Origin: CAVQJU01 sp963712905 | GTDB taxonomy: Bacteria; Acidobacteriota; Vicinamibacteria; Vicinamibacterales; CAVVIG01 | Direction: 5' to 3' | DNA length: 64,000 nt | Assembly: GCA_963712905.1 (NCBI GenBank) | Contig: CAVQJU010000008.1 | Location: 248,001 to 312,000, forward strand | Shown: one piece after another, positions 19,501 through 27,524 of the stretch | Layout of the letters: the number at the start of each line of letters is the position of its first letter | Position numbering within the stretch: position 1 is the stretch's first letter | The notes under the pieces: model-generated | The model's database searches: none | Told to the model about the DNA's origin: nothing | What the model saw: only the letters and a program-made list of their open reading frames with translations | Made by a program: the position numbers and the translations under genes

Positions 19501-19915
19501 GTCGCTGACGGCGAGCGAGCTGCGGAAGCTGGTGCGGGAGACGCTGCCCGAGTATATGGTCCCGTCGTTCTTCGTGAAGCTGGACCGGATCCCGTTGACG
19601 CCCAACGGCAAGGTGAACCGCAGGGCGCTGCCCGGACCCTTCCAGGGCGCTGGCCCGGAGCGCGAACGCCTCGCGCCGCAGACCCAGACCGAGGTGCGCA
19701 TCGCCGAGGTCTGGCAGCGTGTGCTGGGCATCAACGACATCAGCGTGGGCGACAACTTCTTCGACATCGGCGGCCACTCGCTCCTGTCCATGCGTGTAGT
19801 GGCTGAAATCGACCGGGTGATTGGCGCCAAATTGAATCCGAGGGTCATGTTCCTCGAGAGCCTCAAGCAGATCGCGGCCCAGTGCGATCGGCAGCTGGGA
19901 GCACTCATCGCATGA
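16586..19915 (+). CDS. Nonribosomal peptide synthetase, TubC docking-C-A-PCP (glycine-like code)
   Basis: This 1109-residue single module adds one amino acid to the polyketide. Residues 1-50 resemble the TubC N-terminal docking fold. The condensation domain starts near 70 with HHVISD at 206-211. The adenylation domain (about 525-1010) has YTSGSTGRPKG, FDISG (Asp724), NLYGPTE and Lys1009. Aligning by eye to GrsA gives the ten-residue code D-I-L-Q-C-G-L-I-W-K, close to known glycine codes. The PCP carrier Ser is Ser1065. No thioesterase or reductase domain terminates the line, so release must be in trans or in a protein outside this window. The next gene encodes a free-standing alpha/beta hydrolase. 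Confidence 0.95.
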   Translation: MTTVEFLAHVRGQNIRLWAEGDTLRLRAPKGALTAELRDELTGRKAEILAALRAGETQKRAAVPLEPIARDGDLPLSFSQERLWFLHQVSPESAAYNIVSSLRFERGVDVAALERSLNALTERHETLRTTFISREGEPLLRIAPHRATPLPVLDLRSLPDAERRERAAAVKAREAELPFDLQQGPLLRYTLVRVTEDEAELLVALHHVISDRWSLGVLMNELQILYRGLVDGVDASLPELPVQYVDFAYWQRERLQGSALEDQLVYWRERLAGTPAVLDLPIDCQRPAEQTHHGSWEWRQLPEPVGASVRAMSIRAGVTPFMIFVAAFDALLHRYTGQDDILLGTPIAGRTNRLLEGLVGCFVNMLVLREDLSGNPTFLELLARVRETALGAYSHAEVPFEKLVADLHPQRDMSRSPLFQVAIAYQSSPKAVETPNDVSMTASGGTLFDLTLFIEDVNGAYTVTAEYNVDLFEQATIERMLGHFETLIGAALAAPDQPIGLLPILTAAEPSQLLPAWRGAVEPLEDDVRIHDLFARQSVRTPDAVAVRCRGESCTYAELNARANQLARYLRARGVEAETLVGLSAERSIEMLVGLLGILKAGGAYVPLDPSYPADRLAFMLDDAAVSILVTQAPLLDVVPGGQRQAICLDRDWPEIARESAADLEPLGGGANLAYVIYTSGSTGRPKGVQIPHRAVVNFLRTMAQRPGLAAGDVLVSVTTLSFDISGLEMYLPLMVGARVVVATREDVTDGRQLQALLESEGATVMQATPATWRLLVEAGWTGPGLKMLCGGEGLPQELAAQLIERGAELWNLYGPTETTIWSTAEKLGAGEGNVTIGRPIANTQTYVLDRNLQPLPVGVPGELYIAGDGLSRGYRQRPDLTAERFLPNPYGPPGSRMYRTGDLARFLADGRIECLGRVDHQVKVRGFRVELGEVESAVAAHPAVKETVVFAEEVGAGDTRLVAYVVYQPGESLTASELRKLVRETLPEYMVPSFFVKLDRIPLTPNGKVNRRALPGPFQGAGPERERLAPQTQTEVRIAEVWQRVLGINDISVGDNFFDIGGHSLLSMRVVAEIDRVIGAKLNPRVMFLESLKQIAAQCDRQLGALIA

Positions 19916-20853
19916 GGGAGCATGCCCTTCTGTTCGGCGACGCGCAGGGTCTCGTGGGCGTGATCACCGATCCGCCGGGACCGGGAGGCTCGTCGCGTCC
20001 GGGAGTCATCCTGCTGAACGCCGGGGTGATCCACCGCGTTGGCCCGAGCCGCCTCTACGTCAACCTGGCGCGCGCGCTGGCGTCGATCGGATGCGTCGCG
20101 ACCAGGTTCGACCATTCGGGGATCGGCGATAGCGCGACCCGACGCGACGATGCGCCCTTCGAGGTCAGCAGCATTCAGGAAGCGCGCGCGGCGATGGACG
20201 CGATGCAGGAATCGCGCGGGATCGACCGGTTCGTGCTCATCGGCCTGTGTTCGGGAGCCGTGACGGCCTTCGACGCCGCCGGCGTGGACGATCGCGTGGC
20301 GGGCGTCGTCATGATCAACCCGCAGGGGTTCGATCTCAACCCCGAGTGGAACGGCTACATCGCCAGCCGGGGAGACGCCCGGCGCTACTGGAAGCGGTCG
20401 TTGTTCAGCCCGACGAGCTGGTGGCGCGCGCTCACCGGGCGCGTGGACTACAAGCGTCTCGTTTCCGTCCTGTTGCGCCAGGCCTCGGGGCCGGGGCGGG
20501 CGCGCGAGGTCGTGTCGTCGATTGTGACGCGCGTGGCCGCGGAACTGCAGAAGCTGATGGACCGCAAGGTGCGGACGCTGCTCGTGTGCTCCGAAGGCGA
20601 CGACGGCATCGAGTACATGAACGTAATTCTCCAGCGGGACGTGCGCACGATGACGTCGGCCGCGCACCTGACGGTGGAAATTCTGCCCGGAGCGGACCAC
20701 AGCCTCACGCTGCTCGACAGTCAGCGTCGCGTAGTGGATGTCGTCCGAAACTGGGCGGGTTCCTTCGAGCCGGGAACCGTGCGCCGGCCGGAGGCCGTCG
20801 AGCCCGGGGAGACCGATCTCGAATCCGAGGCGACGCTTTCGATTTCGATTTGA
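19912..20853 (+). CDS. Alpha/beta hydrolase with Cys nucleophile, candidate release enzyme
   Basis: This is a 313-residue alpha/beta-hydrolase fold protein. The nucleophile elbow reads G-L-C-S-G, putting Cys113 where Ser is usual; a downstream GADHS places a plausible catalytic His at 263, and an acidic cluster SEGDD lies before it. Cys triads are known in dienelactone hydrolase and in some assembly-line thioesterases. The start is the ATG overlapping the NRPS stop (ATGA), so translation is probably coupled. Because the NRPS has no TE domain, release or editing of the chain is the natural hypothesis. It also resembles, from memory, the hydrolases that accompany exosortase-A exopolysaccharide loci, so a role on a polysaccharide substituent is an alternative. 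Confidence 0.82.
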   Translation: MREHALLFGDAQGLVGVITDPPGPGGSSRPGVILLNAGVIHRVGPSRLYVNLARALASIGCVATRFDHSGIGDSATRRDDAPFEVSSIQEARAAMDAMQESRGIDRFVLIGLCSGAVTAFDAAGVDDRVAGVVMINPQGFDLNPEWNGYIASRGDARRYWKRSLFSPTSWWRALTGRVDYKRLVSVLLRQASGPGRAREVVSSIVTRVAAELQKLMDRKVRTLLVCSEGDDGIEYMNVILQRDVRTMTSAAHLTVEILPGADHSLTLLDSQRRVVDVVRNWAGSFEPGTVRRPEAVEPGETDLESEATLSISI

Positions 20854-20867
20854 TTGACTGAAACAGA

Positions 20868-21944
20868 ATGCCGACAACCATCGACCCCATCGCGCCTCCC
20901 AGGTCCGAGCCTGCACCCAGCCGGACTCGCGTGGCCGTCAGCGTCAGGAATCTCAGCAAGCGATTCCGCCTGCGGCGGCCGTTCGTCGAGACGCTGCGCC
21001 ATCCGTTCCAGCAGAAGTACATGCAGGCGCTGACCGACGTGAACGTCGACATCCAGGAAGGGGAGTTCTTCGGATTCCTGGGGGCGAACGGCGCCGGCAA
21101 AACGACACTCTTCAAGACTCTCGCGACGCTCGTCAGCCCCGACCAGGGAACCGTGATCGTGGACGGCTTCGACGTGACGACTCACGCGGCCGACGTCCGC
21201 CGCGTCCTGACGCCCGTGATTGCCGACGAACGCAGCCTCCGCTGGAGGCTGTCGGCTCGAGAGAACCTTCGGCTGTACGCGGTCCTGTACGGGCTGCCCG
21301 CCAGAAAAGTTGCCGCGCGCGTGGACGAAGTGCTGGAGATCGTCGGGCTGGACCCGTCGGACGACAAGCTGGCGGGGCGATTCTCGTCGGGCATGCGACA
21401 GCGCCTGCTGATCGGCCGGGCGCTGATTCCGCAACCGCGAATCCTGCTGCTCGACGAGCCGACCCGCAGTCTCGATCCGGTCTCGGCCCGGACGCTGCGC
21501 GCGTTTCTGCGCGATGAAATCTGCAAGCGGCTGGGGTGCACGATTCTCCTGGCGACGCACACGTCCGAAGAAGCCTTCGAGCTCTGCGACCGCGTGGCGA
21601 TTCTCAACCACGGGCGGCCGCTGGCGATCGGGCCAACCGACAAACTGCAGCTCGAGTTCGGCGAGGACCACTACCTTCTGTGGACACGCACCGCGAATCA
21701 TCCGGCGTTCGACATGCTGGCGAGCCGGGGCGTCATCGGCCAGGCGGTGATTCGGGGAATAGACGACGAAGGCTGGGTCAGGATGGAGATGGCGATTCCG
21801 GGCGGACCCGACACCGCGGCGGGCGTGCTGCAGCAGTTCGTTCAGCAGGGTCTGTCGGTGGCGCGGTTCGAGCGCCTCGAGCTCTCGCTCGGTGAATTGA
21901 TTCAGCGTGTGATTACGCGGAAGGCTGGAGGGCGGAGTGAGTAG
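20868..21944 (+). CDS. ABC-2 type transporter ATP-binding protein
   Basis: This 358-residue ATPase energises the membrane protein encoded just after it. Walker A GANGAGKT is at 72-79, the signature region FSSGMRQ at about 172-178, Walker B ILLLDE at 192-197 and the H-loop in LLATHTSEEA. The family energises export of polysaccharides, lipids or antibiotics. An N-terminal stretch of about 20 Pro/Arg-rich residues precedes the domain. It lies 14 bp after the hydrolase and overlaps the permease start by 8 bp. Context suggests export of the polyketide-peptide product or of a lipid-linked sugar. Confidence 0.93.
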   Translation: MPTTIDPIAPPRSEPAPSRTRVAVSVRNLSKRFRLRRPFVETLRHPFQQKYMQALTDVNVDIQEGEFFGFLGANGAGKTTLFKTLATLVSPDQGTVIVDGFDVTTHAADVRRVLTPVIADERSLRWRLSARENLRLYAVLYGLPARKVAARVDEVLEIVGLDPSDDKLAGRFSSGMRQRLLIGRALIPQPRILLLDEPTRSLDPVSARTLRAFLRDEICKRLGCTILLATHTSEEAFELCDRVAILNHGRPLAIGPTDKLQLEFGEDHYLLWTRTANHPAFDMLASRGVIGQAVIRGIDDEGWVRMEMAIPGGPDTAAGVLQQFVQQGLSVARFERLELSLGELIQRVITRKAGGRSE

Positions 21945-22738
21945 GGCACTGGCGATCGTCCGGGCAAACTGGCTGACGGCGCTGAGCTATCGGCTCGAAA
22001 CGATGTTTTCGTTCCTGGGCCTCTTCATCGCGGTCGTACCGCTCTATTTCGTCAGTCACGCCCTGCAGCCAATGATGGCGAGCACGATCAAAGCTGAAGC
22101 CCCTGAGGTACTTCGGGTTTCTGATCGTCGGCTGGGTCGCGTTGTCGTTCGTCAACACGGCCGTCACGGGACTCCATGGGGCGTTGAGCGGTGAGATTTC
22201 GACCGGGTCATTCGAGGCCCTGCTGAGCACGCCGACGTCGCTTCCGGCGCTTCTGTCCGGGCTGATCGGTCACGCGCTGACCATGAACGTCATCCGCGCA
22301 GCAGTCATCCTGTCGTTCGCCACCCTGTTTGGCCTCCACATCGTCTGGAGCTCGGCGCTGTCCGGCCTCGGGATTCTGTTCCTGATCCTCCTTTCGTATT
22401 TGCCGTTCGGCATCGTCGCGGCCGCGCTCGTGCTCGGGTTTCGGACAACCGGGCCGTTCCCGACGATGACCTTTTACGCGTCGGCGCTGCTCGGCGGCGT
22501 CTACTATCCGACACAGGTGATTCCGTCGTGGCTGGCGCAACTGTCCGTGCTGGTGCCGCTGAGATACGGGCTGAAGTCGCTGAGACGCACGTGGCTCGAC
22601 GGCGCGCCGCTGTCGGCTTCCTTTGCGGATCTTGGCGTCCTGGTCGGCATGATTCTCGTGGGATTTGCGCTCAGTCTGGCGGCGTTCGCGCTCGCGCTGC
22701 GATACGCCAAGAGAGCCGGAACCCTGGCGCAATACTGA
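21937..22738 (+). CDS. ABC-2 type transporter permease (frameshifted)
   Basis: Two overlapping frames together give one permease of about 266 residues with six hydrophobic segments. It starts at GTG 21937 (MSRALAIVRANW). The first frame carries the N-terminal helix and runs to about AEAPE. The continuation YFGFLIVGWVALSFVNT and the remaining helices, ending LAQY, lie one base further along. The junction is at 22106-22109, where one extra G in GAGGTAC explains the shift (802 bp = 3n+1). The conserved sequence on both sides suggests an assembly or sequencing indel rather than decay, but a real lesion cannot be excluded. It pairs with the upstream ATPase. Confidence 0.82.
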
Positions 22739-22751
22739 TCGGCCCGAACAG

Positions 22752-23534
22752 ATGCAGCCCTTTTACTTCGGAACGTCGCAGAAACAGTTGTTCGGCGTGT
22801 ATCACCCGCCGGGCGCGAAGGCGCCCCGCCAGTCGGCGATCGTGCTGTGCCAGCCGCTCGGGCATGAGTACCTGCGGGCCCACCGCGCGTTCCGGAACCT
22901 GGCGGTGTCTCTGGCGAGCCAGGGGTTCCACGTGTTGAGGTTCGACTACTACGGCTGCGGCGACTCGGGCGGCGACGGCGAACAGTCGACGGTGGAGCAG
23001 TGCCTGTCTGATCTGGCGGCGGCGATCGAGGAGCTCAAGGACACGTCCGGGGCGGCGAAGGTCTCGCTGATCGGATTGCGCTTCGGCGCGACGCTGGCTG
23101 CGCTGACGGCTTCACGCCGCCAGGATATCGATCGGATCGTGCTGTGGGACCCCGTGCCGGACGGGCGATCGTATCTCGAGGACGTCCGCGACCTGCACGA
23201 CAGCTGGCTCCACGACCGGATGGGTGTTCGCGCGATCGCCGATCCGGCGCGGACCGAGCTGCTCGGGTTCCCGGTCGCCGGAACGATTCGGGAACAGTTC
23301 CAGACCGTGACGCTGATGCCGTTTCCGGCGCTCCGGACCCGTGGGGTGTGGCTGATGGTGTCGGAAGAGCAGACGCGCTACCAGATGCTCCGGTCGAGCA
23401 TCGAAGCGGCCGGCATGTCCGTGACCTACGGCGTGGTGCCGGGAGACGGCGACTGGGAGCGCCTTGATTTCGTCCACCAGACCCTGCTGCCGCACGCGAT
23501 GGTGCGGGCGATTACATCGGCGATGGCGTCTTGA
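22752..23534 (+). CDS. Alpha/beta-hydrolase fold protein lacking a nucleophile
   Basis: This 260-residue protein has the alpha/beta-hydrolase layout: an oxyanion-region QPLGHEY motif, FDYYGCGDSGG, and an elbow reading G-L-R-F-G. Arg110 occupies the nucleophile position, so ordinary ester hydrolysis is unlikely. A similar GLRxGA elbow is remembered from the second hydrolase of exosortase-A exopolysaccharide loci, which fits the flanking EPS-type genes. It probably binds or chaperones an acyl or glycosyl intermediate, but the role is unknown. The ATG at 22752 is preferred over an in-frame upstream start because it falls 13 bp after the permease. Confidence 0.78.
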   Translation: MQPFYFGTSQKQLFGVYHPPGAKAPRQSAIVLCQPLGHEYLRAHRAFRNLAVSLASQGFHVLRFDYYGCGDSGGDGEQSTVEQCLSDLAAAIEELKDTSGAAKVSLIGLRFGATLAALTASRRQDIDRIVLWDPVPDGRSYLEDVRDLHDSWLHDRMGVRAIADPARTELLGFPVAGTIREQFQTVTLMPFPALRTRGVWLMVSEEQTRYQMLRSSIEAAGMSVTYGVVPGDGDWERLDFVHQTLLPHAMVRAITSAMAS

Positions 23535-23559
23535 TCGTGAGGAAGACGAGGAGGCAGTT

Positions 23560-24639
23560 ATGACGTGGGTTTTGCTGGCGACCGGCATTCTCGTCTGGGC
23601 TTGGATCCTGCTGGCCCTGGCCGTGGCGTTTGTGAACCACGGCCGGGTGCGGCGTGTCGTGGAGACCCGGCGCTGGCTGCCGTACGCGCTGTTTGCGCGC
23701 TACCGCTTCCTCGGCGCCCTGGGCGGCATCCTGGCGAAGCTGCGCGTGCCGTCGGCCGTGCGCAACCGTGAAATCATCGAGGCGCATCAGGCCATCTCGC
23801 TCGCCGACATGGAGGAGCTCCGCAACATCGTGGCCGAGATGGACGACCTGCCGACGATCCGGAAGGGCAAGGCGGCCCTCGGCCTGACGACGATGTTCGG
23901 GATGTCCACGTTTCCGGTCCACAAGAGGCCGTCGGCCTTCACACACCCGATGCAGTACCCGCCGTACCTGATTCCGGGCGTGCCCGCGAGGCCCTTCTAC
24001 GAAGCGGCCGAATTCGAGTGGGCGCAGGTCCTCGAGCGCGAATACCCGTCAATCAAGAAGGAGCTCAACCAGGTGCTGTCCGACAGCGGCGCCGGGTTCA
24101 AGGGCTACATGAGCGAAGCCAACTTCCGCCACCAGGGCTGGAACACGTTCAACTTTTTCTTCTACGGGAAGAAGTTCGAGGAGAACTGCGAGCGGTGCCC
24201 CGAGACCACCCGGATTCTCGAGTCGCTCCCGCGATTCGAGAAGGATCACATCATGTTTTCGTCGCTCAACCCGCATGCGCGGATTCCGCCGCACGTGGGG
24301 CCGATGAACGGCATCCTGCGCGGGCACCTGGGCATGGTGGTGCCGCCCGGATGCTACATCCGCGTCGGGCCCGACGAGCGGACGTGGGAAGAAGGCAAGA
24401 TGATGGTGTTCGACGACTCGTTCGAACACGAAGTGTGGAACCATAGCGACTTCGTCCGCATCGTGCTGTTCATGAACTTCTGGCACCCGTGCTTCGCCGA
24501 CCAGGAGATTCCCGCGCTCGAGCGGTTCCGGGCGGCGTACGAGCGCGGCCCGCTCTCGAGGGTGCACGCCGACAACCAGGCGGCGAAACGGGCCCACGAC
24601 CTGGAAGTCCGCGTGCCGCAGAAGGCGCAGGTCGCCTGA
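23560..24639 (+). CDS. Membrane-anchored aspartyl/asparaginyl beta-hydroxylase-like dioxygenase
   Basis: This 359-residue protein has one N-terminal transmembrane helix (about residues 4-26) followed by a cytoplasmic-type domain. The C-terminal half carries the family pattern H-x-G-(n)-R-G-H-L-G-M (PHVGPMNGILRGHLGM) and a later FEHEVWN, giving the iron-binding His residues and the 2-oxoglutarate-binding Arg of the Asp_Arg_Hydrox family. Such enzymes hydroxylate Asp/Asn side chains or lipid and peptide products. A good ribosome site, GAGGAGG, lies a few bases before the ATG. In this operon it is a candidate tailoring enzyme. Its substrate is unclear because the one visible A domain predicts glycine. 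Confidence 0.87.
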   Translation: MTWVLLATGILVWAWILLALAVAFVNHGRVRRVVETRRWLPYALFARYRFLGALGGILAKLRVPSAVRNREIIEAHQAISLADMEELRNIVAEMDDLPTIRKGKAALGLTTMFGMSTFPVHKRPSAFTHPMQYPPYLIPGVPARPFYEAAEFEWAQVLEREYPSIKKELNQVLSDSGAGFKGYMSEANFRHQGWNTFNFFFYGKKFEENCERCPETTRILESLPRFEKDHIMFSSLNPHARIPPHVGPMNGILRGHLGMVVPPGCYIRVGPDERTWEEGKMMVFDDSFEHEVWNHSDFVRIVLFMNFWHPCFADQEIPALERFRAAYERGPLSRVHADNQAAKRAHDLEVRVPQKAQVA

Positions 24640-24642
24640 ACG

Positions 24643-26268
24643 ATGAGCGTGGTTCCGGCTGCGTCCGAGCCGACTCCCTCCGCAGACGAAGCGCCGGCGA
24701 TCGCGTCCCCCGACGAGGCCGGCGACGATCGGAGCGGCCGCGACCGCCTCGTGTGGAATGTCCTCGCCAGCTGGGCCGGACACGTCGTGTTCATCGTGGC
24801 CGGCTTCATCATGCCGCGCCAGATCGACCGGCACGTCGGGCAGGTCGGCCTGGGCGTCTGGGATTTCGGGTGGACGACCGTCAACTACTTCTTCCTCGCG
24901 CAGATTGGCGTGGGCGTCTCGGTGAACCGGTACGTCGCCAGGTACCGATCGGCTCGGGACAACGACGGGCTCAGCCGGATGATTTCGTCGGTCGTGCTGC
25001 TGCAGCTTATCGCGGCGGGCATCGTGCTGGCGCTGACGGCGGCATCGGCATCCTGGCTGCCGTTCTTCTTTCGGGAGGATCTCCGCGGCGAGGCCGACGT
25101 CGCCACCCGGGTCATCGCGCTGCTGGGTGTGGCCGTTGCCGTCCGCATGGCGTCGCAGCCGTTCAGCGGCGTCGTCACCGGCTGCCACCGGTGGGACCTT
25201 CACAACCTGCTGAACAGCGGAACCTATGGAATCACCGTCCTGGGGATGCTGCTGGCACTCTGGAAGGGTGGAGGGCTCGTCCACATCAGCGCGGTGTACC
25301 TGATTGGCACGATCGCGGGTGAAATCGTCCGCGTGGGCCTGGCGTTCAGGGTGTGCCCCGAGTTGAAGGTGTCGCCCTCGAGGGCACGGTGGTCGGAGGC
25401 CCGCGGGCTGATCGTGTTCGGCGCCAAGCTCTCGACGCCGGACACGTTCAATATCTTCGTCGCGCAGCTGACGAACATGCTCGTCCTGAGCCAGATCGGG
25501 ATCGCGACGCTGGCGGTGTACTCCCGCCTGGGCGCCCTCATCCGCCACACCGAGAACATCATTGCGAAGTACAGCCAGCCGCTGACGCCGACCGCCAGTT
25601 CGCTGGAGGGCAGCGGGCAGGACGCGGAGGTGCGGGACCTCGTCATCGGCAGCACCAGGTTTGCGGCCTACCTGATCTGGCCGATCCTGCTCGCGTTTGC
25701 GATCGTGGGCGACGATATTCTGCAGGTGTGGATGGGGCCCCGGTACGACCCGACCTGGGTGCTGACGTTCATGGCGATCGGTTCGATGTTTCCGATCAGC
25801 CAGCAGCCGATCTTCTCGATTCTCGTGGGGCTGAACCTTCACGGGAGGTTCGCGGCGGCCCAGATGGTGGGGTCGATTCTGGGGTTCGTCGCCAGCCTGA
25901 TCGCACTGCGGTGGTTTCACTACGAGCTGCTCGGCCTGGCGGCCGTCGGGCTCTCAGTGACGAATGCCGTCGCGCTGTTCGTCGCGGTCGATACGTGCCG
26001 GCGCCTGTCGATCCCGGTGCGGCCGTATTTCATGCGAGCATACGGGGGACCGCTTGCCTGCGCGGCGCCGTTCGGGGCCGGCCTCATCGCGGTCAATCTC
26101 GTCTTCCAGGGCCGTCCGATTACGACGCTGGTCGCCTCGGCGCTGCTCGGTGTCTTCATGCTCGTGCCGCTCTACTGGCGCATCGTTCCGCCCGAGATGC
26201 GTGAAGGCCTGGTGCGAAACGTGACGACCAGGCTCGCCGCGTGGCGGCTGGGATTCCAGGTGCCCTGA
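24643..26268 (+). CDS. Oligosaccharide flippase (Wzx/MATE-like membrane protein)
   Basis: This 541-residue protein has about 12-14 hydrophobic helices starting near residue 42, with the long, evenly spaced helix pattern of polysaccharide biosynthesis (Wzx) exporters. The first 40 residues are hydrophilic and acidic. Family members flip polyprenyl-linked glycans across the inner membrane. It starts 3 bp after the hydroxylase and overlaps the next gene by one base (TGATG). Its presence inside the PKS-NRPS operon links the assembly line to lipid-linked glycan export. Specificity cannot be read from the sequence. Confidence 0.88.
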   Translation: MSVVPAASEPTPSADEAPAIASPDEAGDDRSGRDRLVWNVLASWAGHVVFIVAGFIMPRQIDRHVGQVGLGVWDFGWTTVNYFFLAQIGVGVSVNRYVARYRSARDNDGLSRMISSVVLLQLIAAGIVLALTAASASWLPFFFREDLRGEADVATRVIALLGVAVAVRMASQPFSGVVTGCHRWDLHNLLNSGTYGITVLGMLLALWKGGGLVHISAVYLIGTIAGEIVRVGLAFRVCPELKVSPSRARWSEARGLIVFGAKLSTPDTFNIFVAQLTNMLVLSQIGIATLAVYSRLGALIRHTENIIAKYSQPLTPTASSLEGSGQDAEVRDLVIGSTRFAAYLIWPILLAFAIVGDDILQVWMGPRYDPTWVLTFMAIGSMFPISQQPIFSILVGLNLHGRFAAAQMVGSILGFVASLIALRWFHYELLGLAAVGLSVTNAVALFVAVDTCRRLSIPVRPYFMRAYGGPLACAAPFGAGLIAVNLVFQGRPITTLVASALLGVFMLVPLYWRIVPPEMREGLVRNVTTRLAAWRLGFQVP

Positions 26269-27518
26269 TGCGGACCCAATCGCCGGCCGCCGGAGCGGCA
26301 GTTGCCGTGGCGTTGCGTTCGTGGCCCTACCCGTACCGGGCGGCGCTCGCTATCTGCAGCGACCTGGACGAGACGCCGACGGCGGGCGACTACCTCGAGA
26401 TGGCGCGGTTCCTGAACACGGACGAGTCCACGAGGCTCGGCCGCGGGGTGAACCTCGAAATCGGCAACAGCATCTACTTCGACATGCCGGCCTCGCAGTT
26501 CTCGTACTGGAACGGCGACGACGCGGCGCGGGCGAGGGTTCGGGCGCTCATCCGGTCGGGGCACATCGACTGTCTGCACTCGTTCGGCGACCTGGCGACG
26601 ACGCGTCAGCATGCCGGCCGCGCGCTGGACGAGCTGGCCCGGCACGAATGCGCGTTGAAGGTCTGGATCGATCACGCGGTCGCGCCTTCAAATTTCGGCG
26701 GGGACATCATGCGCGGCTCGGGCGATGTCGTCGGCACGCCGGTGTTCCACGCCGACCTCACGCACGCGTTCGGCATCGAGTACGTCTGGCGGGGCCGTGT
26801 CACGAGCGTCATCGGGCAGGACACGGGCCGGCGCCTGGGCGGCATCGCGCGGCGTTCGCACCCGGTGGCATCGGGGATCACGGTTGCGAAGGAGGCCGCC
26901 AAGGGGCTCTTTGCCCGCGGCGGCAGCGCGAAATACGCCCCGCACAAGTCAAACGTCGTGCTGTGGCACTCCGCCTTGCGGAGCGGGCAGCCCGTCGTCG
27001 AGTTCCTGCGGTCGAACCCGAGCTGGGCGGGCATCAGCGTCCACGACACGCTCGACGGCCTTGGCGAGGTCGTCAACGAGACGATGTTGAACCGGCTTGT
27101 CGAGCGCGAGGCCGCGTGCGTGCTGTACACGCACCTTGGCAAGACGGCGCAGCCCGGGCGCGTGCTGGCGCCGCAGACCCGCGCCGCGCTCGACCTTGTG
27201 GCTGACGCTCACAACAGCGGGCGGCTGCTTGTGGCGACCACGCGGCGGCTCCTCGACTTCTGCCGGACGAGGCGGGGCGTCTCCTGGACGGCGTCCGGCG
27301 GGCCGGACACCGTGCGCATCGACGTGTCGACGGCGGGGCTGTCCGGCGCCGGCCTGCGGGACCTCGAGGGACTGACGTTCTATACCGATCCCGGGGCGCG
27401 CGTGCGGCTCGCGATTGACGGGCGCGACGTGCCGGGGCTCCGCCGGAACCCGCCGGACCACACCGGGCGCGCCAGCGTCTCGGTTGCGTGGCCGCGGCTG
27501 TCATTTCCTCAGCTGTAA
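26268..27518 (+). CDS. Polysaccharide-deacetylase-like protein
   Basis: This 416-residue protein is not recognised with certainty. The N-terminal third has features of the NodB/polysaccharide deacetylase superfamily: an acidic SDLDE pair, SGHIDCLHSFGD as a possible His motif, and WIDHA with a later histidine. The C-terminal 100 residues (FYTDPGARVRLAIDG...) look like a beta-sandwich. There is no signal peptide or membrane helix, so it may act in the cytoplasm. It sits between the flippase and the amidotransferase and could modify sugars of the exported glycan. The start at 26268 uses the TGATG overlap rather than an in-frame upstream ATG. Confidence 0.7.
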   Translation: MRTQSPAAGAAVAVALRSWPYPYRAALAICSDLDETPTAGDYLEMARFLNTDESTRLGRGVNLEIGNSIYFDMPASQFSYWNGDDAARARVRALIRSGHIDCLHSFGDLATTRQHAGRALDELARHECALKVWIDHAVAPSNFGGDIMRGSGDVVGTPVFHADLTHAFGIEYVWRGRVTSVIGQDTGRRLGGIARRSHPVASGITVAKEAAKGLFARGGSAKYAPHKSNVVLWHSALRSGQPVVEFLRSNPSWAGISVHDTLDGLGEVVNETMLNRLVEREAACVLYTHLGKTAQPGRVLAPQTRAALDLVADAHNSGRLLVATTRRLLDFCRTRRGVSWTASGGPDTVRIDVSTAGLSGAGLRDLEGLTFYTDPGARVRLAIDGRDVPGLRRNPPDHTGRASVSVAWPRLSFPQL

Positions 27519-27524
27519 CAAGCC

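Noticed and set aside
22106..22112. Programmed +1 frameshifting as the normal way to make the ABC permease
   Set aside because: No stop codon or known slippery signal at the site, and several unrelated genes show the same kind of break; an indel is simpler.
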